This document shows, piece by piece, positions 61,820-64,000 of a stretch of DNA of 64,000 nt. Origin of the DNA: Variovorax boronicumulans. GTDB lineage: Bacteria; Pseudomonadota; Gammaproteobacteria; Burkholderiales; Burkholderiaceae_C. Each line of letters opens with the position of its first letter. Positions within the stretch are counted from its first letter, which is position 1. The DNA is taken from positions 496,001-560,000 of the forward strand of contig NZ_JAUSSG010000001.1 in the NCBI RefSeq assembly GCF_030812215.1, in the 5' to 3' direction. A program made the translations under genes and the position numbers. The notes beneath the pieces are model-generated. The model was not told the origin of the DNA. It saw only the letters and a list, made by a program, of their open reading frames with translations, and made no database searches.

Positions 61820-62662
61820 ATGGCACTCAGCCCCCTCCTCGTGAAGGCCGCGGCCGAAGGTCGTACCGTGGTCGACGTGACGCCCGAGCGCGCCGGCTGG
61901 ACGCACGTCGGCTTCAAGGTGCTGCGCCTGAAAAAGGGCGAGACCGAATTCCTGGCCACCGGAGACCGCGAGCTCTGCCTGGTGGTGCTGACCGGCACGG
62001 TCGACATCGAGGTGGACGGCCAGCGCTACACGCAACTCGGCACGCGCGACAGCGTGTTCGACCCCGTCTCTCCCGCCGCGGTCTATGTGCCGGGCGGAGC
62101 CGCTGTCGGCATCGATGCGATCCGCGATGCCGAGGTGGCGCTGTGCACCGCGCCGGCGGGCAGCCAGAGGCGCGAAGCGTTCGTGATCGACCCGGCTTCG
62201 ATGAAGCGCTCGGTGCGCGGCAAGGGCAGCAACACGCGCCATGTCTGCGACATCCTGCCGCACGACGATCCGCGCGCCGCGCACTTGCTGGTGGTGGAGG
62301 TGATCACGCCCGCGGGCAATGCTTCCAGCTACCCGCCGCACAAGCACGACCGCGATGCGCTGCCCGAGGAAACGCTGCTCGAGGAAACCTACTACCACCG
62401 GCTGAACCCGCCGCAGGGCTTTGCCTTCCAGCGCGTCTACACCGATGACCGCAGCCTCGACGAATCCATGGCCGTGGAGAACCACGACACGGTGATGGTG
62501 CCGCGCGGCTACCACCCGGTGGTCGCGCCGCACGGCTACGACCTCTACTACCTCAACGTGATGGCCGGTCCCGGCCGTTACTGGGTGTTCAGGAACGATC
62601 CGGCGCACGAGTGGATGCTGCAGCCGGACATGCAGGACCGGCTGGCAGCCAAGCGCAGCTAG
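61820..62662 (+). CDS. iolB: 5-deoxy-glucuronate isomerase
   Basis: This 280-residue two-cupin enzyme isomerises 5-deoxy-glucuronate to 5-dehydro-2-deoxygluconate, the substrate of IolC. NTRHVCDILP, GNASSYPPHKHDRD (metal His pair), EETYYHRLNPPQGFAFQRVY and NHDTVMVPRGYHPVVAPHGYDLYYLNVMAG are the IolB signatures. The ATG lies one base after the iolE stop. It is the last enzyme gene of the operon before a 128-base gap and a porin gene. Confidence 0.95.
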   Translation: MALSPLLVKAAAEGRTVVDVTPERAGWTHVGFKVLRLKKGETEFLATGDRELCLVVLTGTVDIEVDGQRYTQLGTRDSVFDPVSPAAVYVPGGAAVGIDAIRDAEVALCTAPAGSQRREAFVIDPASMKRSVRGKGSNTRHVCDILPHDDPRAAHLLVVEVITPAGNASSYPPHKHDRDALPEETLLEETYYHRLNPPQGFAFQRVYTDDRSLDESMAVENHDTVMVPRGYHPVVAPHGYDLYYLNVMAGPGRYWVFRNDPAHEWMLQPDMQDRLAAKRS

Positions 62663-62700
62663 CGGCCTTCCCTCCCCCTTCTGCATCTGCATCGATCGAC

Positions 62701-62718
62701 ACCGGCCAAACGGCCGGT
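62701..62718. other. Perfect GC-rich hairpin upstream of the porin gene
   Basis: ACCGGCC-AAAC-GGCCGGT forms a 7-bp stem 73 bases before the porin ATG. It is followed by a G6 run, not T, so it is not a standard terminator. It may be an RNA stabiliser, or reduce read-through from the inositol operon. Confidence 0.4.
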
Positions 62719-62790
62719 GGGGGGATGCCTTTGCCTGAAGAAAAGCGTGCCTTCCCCTTCCACAACCCACCAAGAACCGAGGAGACTTTC

Positions 62791-64000
62791 ATGAGAACAA
62801 AACCGAACCGCCTGTCTGCCGCCGTCCTGATGCTGTCGGCCAGCCTCTGCCTCCACGCCCAAGCCCAGCAAACCGACGAGCCCCCGCAGGCCGAAGCCAA
62901 GGACCCCACCAAGGAGTTCGTCAAGAAGATCAACGACGCCACCGGCCTGGAGTTCTGGGGCTACGGCCGCGGCGGCTTCTTCAGCGCCGGCAAGGGGCGC
63001 CTCAAAGGCGGCTACTCACTCGGCGGCGACCTGCAGAAGTACCGCCTGGGCAACGAGGGCGACAACTACCTGGAATTCGGCATCGGCAAGCGCTTCGACA
63101 TGGGCGAGGGCATCAAGTGGGGCGTGTTCTACATGCCCACCATCTACAACGGCAAGAGCGGCACCGCGCAGGCCTACTTCTCCCTGACCGGCATCTTCGG
63201 CAACGCCGCCACCCTCTGGGCCGGCCAGCGCTACCACCGCGTGCAGGACGTGCACATCGTGGACAAGTGGGTGGTGGAAGATGGCGACAACTACGGCGCG
63301 GGCATCGACGACATTCCTCTCTGGGGCTATGGGCGCCTGAACGTGGCCCTGCACACCGCCGACTCGGTGGACAACAAGAACGGCAACCCGAACAACGCCA
63401 AGCGCATCAATGTGCAGTGGCGCGACATCCCGACCAACCCGGGCGGCAAGCTCACGGTGACGGGTGGATTGATCTCGGGCGACTTCGCCAAGGGCCGCGA
63501 CGGCGGCGCGCTGGGGCTCATGCACATCCAGAAGGACCTGTTGCCGGGCCTGAACAACACCTTCATCGTGCAGGCATCGAGCGGCCACGCCTCGCTCAGC
63601 GGCAAGTTCTACAACCTGGACAACAGCACCACGACGACGGGCCTGTTGCTGCCGCCGGGCTTCGGGCTGGAGAACACGCTGCTGTTCGCGCCGCTGGTCG
63701 AGCGCACGGTGATCACGCCGCAGGCGGGCGCCAAGCAGCGGCGCATTCTCGATTCGGTGGACTTCCAGTTCGGGCGCTTCGGCGGCCAGGGCCTGATCGG
63801 CTACCAGACCACGCGCCCGGACAACGGCCCGGAGACCAAGGACTTCTCGCTGGGCGGGCGTGTCTCCTACGGCATCGCCAAGTACACCAAGCTGCTGGCC
63901 GAGCTCTCGACCACGCGCCGCAGCACCGACGACCAGCCCCGCCAGACGCTGAACAAGGGCACGATCGCGGTGGCGTTCTCGCCGAACACCGACTTCTGGA
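62791..64000 (+). CDS. LamB-like carbohydrate porin (truncated by the window end)
   Basis: The open frame runs to the edge, giving 403 residues. A Sec signal (LSASLCLHAQA-QQ) is followed by a short Pro/Glu-rich linker. A barrel of maltoporin type then begins GLEFWGYGRGGFFSAGKG, with LGNEGDNYLEFGIGKRF and TLWAGQRYHRVQDVHIVD, which match LamB strands. The GGAGA box lies 7 bases upstream of the ATG. Its place after iolB suggests outer-membrane entry for inositol or a glycoside; the substrate is inferred. The C-terminal part with the final strand is missing. Confidence 0.88.
   Translation, partial: MRTKPNRLSAAVLMLSASLCLHAQAQQTDEPPQAEAKDPTKEFVKKINDATGLEFWGYGRGGFFSAGKGRLKGGYSLGGDLQKYRLGNEGDNYLEFGIGKRFDMGEGIKWGVFYMPTIYNGKSGTAQAYFSLTGIFGNAATLWAGQRYHRVQDVHIVDKWVVEDGDNYGAGIDDIPLWGYGRLNVALHTADSVDNKNGNPNNAKRINVQWRDIPTNPGGKLTVTGGLISGDFAKGRDGGALGLMHIQKDLLPGLNNTFIVQASSGHASLSGKFYNLDNSTTTTGLLLPPGFGLENTLLFAPLVERTVITPQAGAKQRRILDSVDFQFGRFGGQGLIGYQTTRPDNGPETKDFSLGGRVSYGIAKYTKLLAELSTTRRSTDDQPRQTLNKGTIAVAFSPNTDFW

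Noticed and set aside
62701..62718. Hairpin as a terminator of the inositol operon
   Set aside because: The stem is perfect but is followed by a G run instead of T, so it does not meet the intrinsic-terminator pattern.
1..64000. Mobile elements, CRISPR arrays, tRNA or rRNA genes
   Set aside because: I saw no transposase or integrase frame, no regularly spaced repeats and no tRNA-like cloverleaf. The only sizeable repeats are the flotillin duplication and the M20 paralogues.

Overview
The window is a gene-dense, GC-rich bacterial chromosome segment from a betaproteobacterium. It most resembles Burkholderiales, family Comamonadaceae, and probably Variovorax. This rests on the many LysR regulators, a Bug-type (TctC) substrate-binding protein, a short Ala-rich secreted protein of a Burkholderiales type, the ScfR-type regulator and the catabolic gene content. 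The genus is inference, because no rRNA or other marker gene is present. I found no tRNA, rRNA, CRISPR array, insertion sequence or prophage, and no gene-free stretch above about 300 bases.

Layout. 1-10 kb: the end of a glycerophosphodiester phosphodiesterase, a TrhA-type membrane protein, a class A beta-lactamase divergent from an ArsR-SRPBCC pair with two matching operators, a glutamine amidotransferase, pssA, a GST, a penicillin-acylase-like lipoprotein, a histidine phosphatase, cbpA-cbpM and a CueR-like MerR regulator. 10-17.7 kb: two tandem exported M20 dipeptidases, tag, a small secreted protein, a Bug protein and an ScfR-like regulator. 17.7-25.8 kb: an exported unknown, metE divergent from metR, a GcvA-like LysR regulator divergent from an amidase and an MFS carrier. 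25.8-31.8 kb: a valine-degradation operon (mmsA, acyl-CoA dehydrogenase, 3-hydroxyisobutyryl-CoA hydrolase, mmsB) divergent from its LysR regulator. 31.8-37.9 kb: an aminotransferase, a DUF4241/ankyrin-like protein, scoAB divergent from a PAS-LuxR regulator across a perfect palindrome, a hydrolase, a small membrane protein and a VOC protein.

38-49.7 kb, minus strand: the most interesting part. One tightly packed nine-gene run encodes a DUF2170 protein (YjfI-like), PspA (YjfJ-like), a tandem ribbon-helix-helix protein, a YqiJ/NfeD-like membrane protein, a YqiK-like flotillin with an internal 51-residue duplication, a double zinc-ribbon protein, a 1754-residue DUF3686/AAA ATPase, a phospholipase-D-type nuclease and a CorA-like membrane protein. 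It reads from a near-consensus sigma70 promoter overlaid by a 13-bp palindrome. I interpret it as a membrane-surveillance or membrane-repair system (PspA, flotillin, OB-fold protein) driven by a large ATPase and linked by start-stop overlaps to a nuclease and a channel-like protein. A stress-response or defence role is inference.

50-64 kb: a myo-inositol regulon. It has an RpiR-family regulator, two Gfo/Idh/MocA dehydrogenases, a divergent ABC importer (binding protein, ATPase, permease), an iolC-DUF2090 fusion, iolD, iolE and iolB, and then a LamB-like porin cut by the window end. No iolA is present here, but mmsA of the valine operon belongs to the same enzyme family and could supply the last step.
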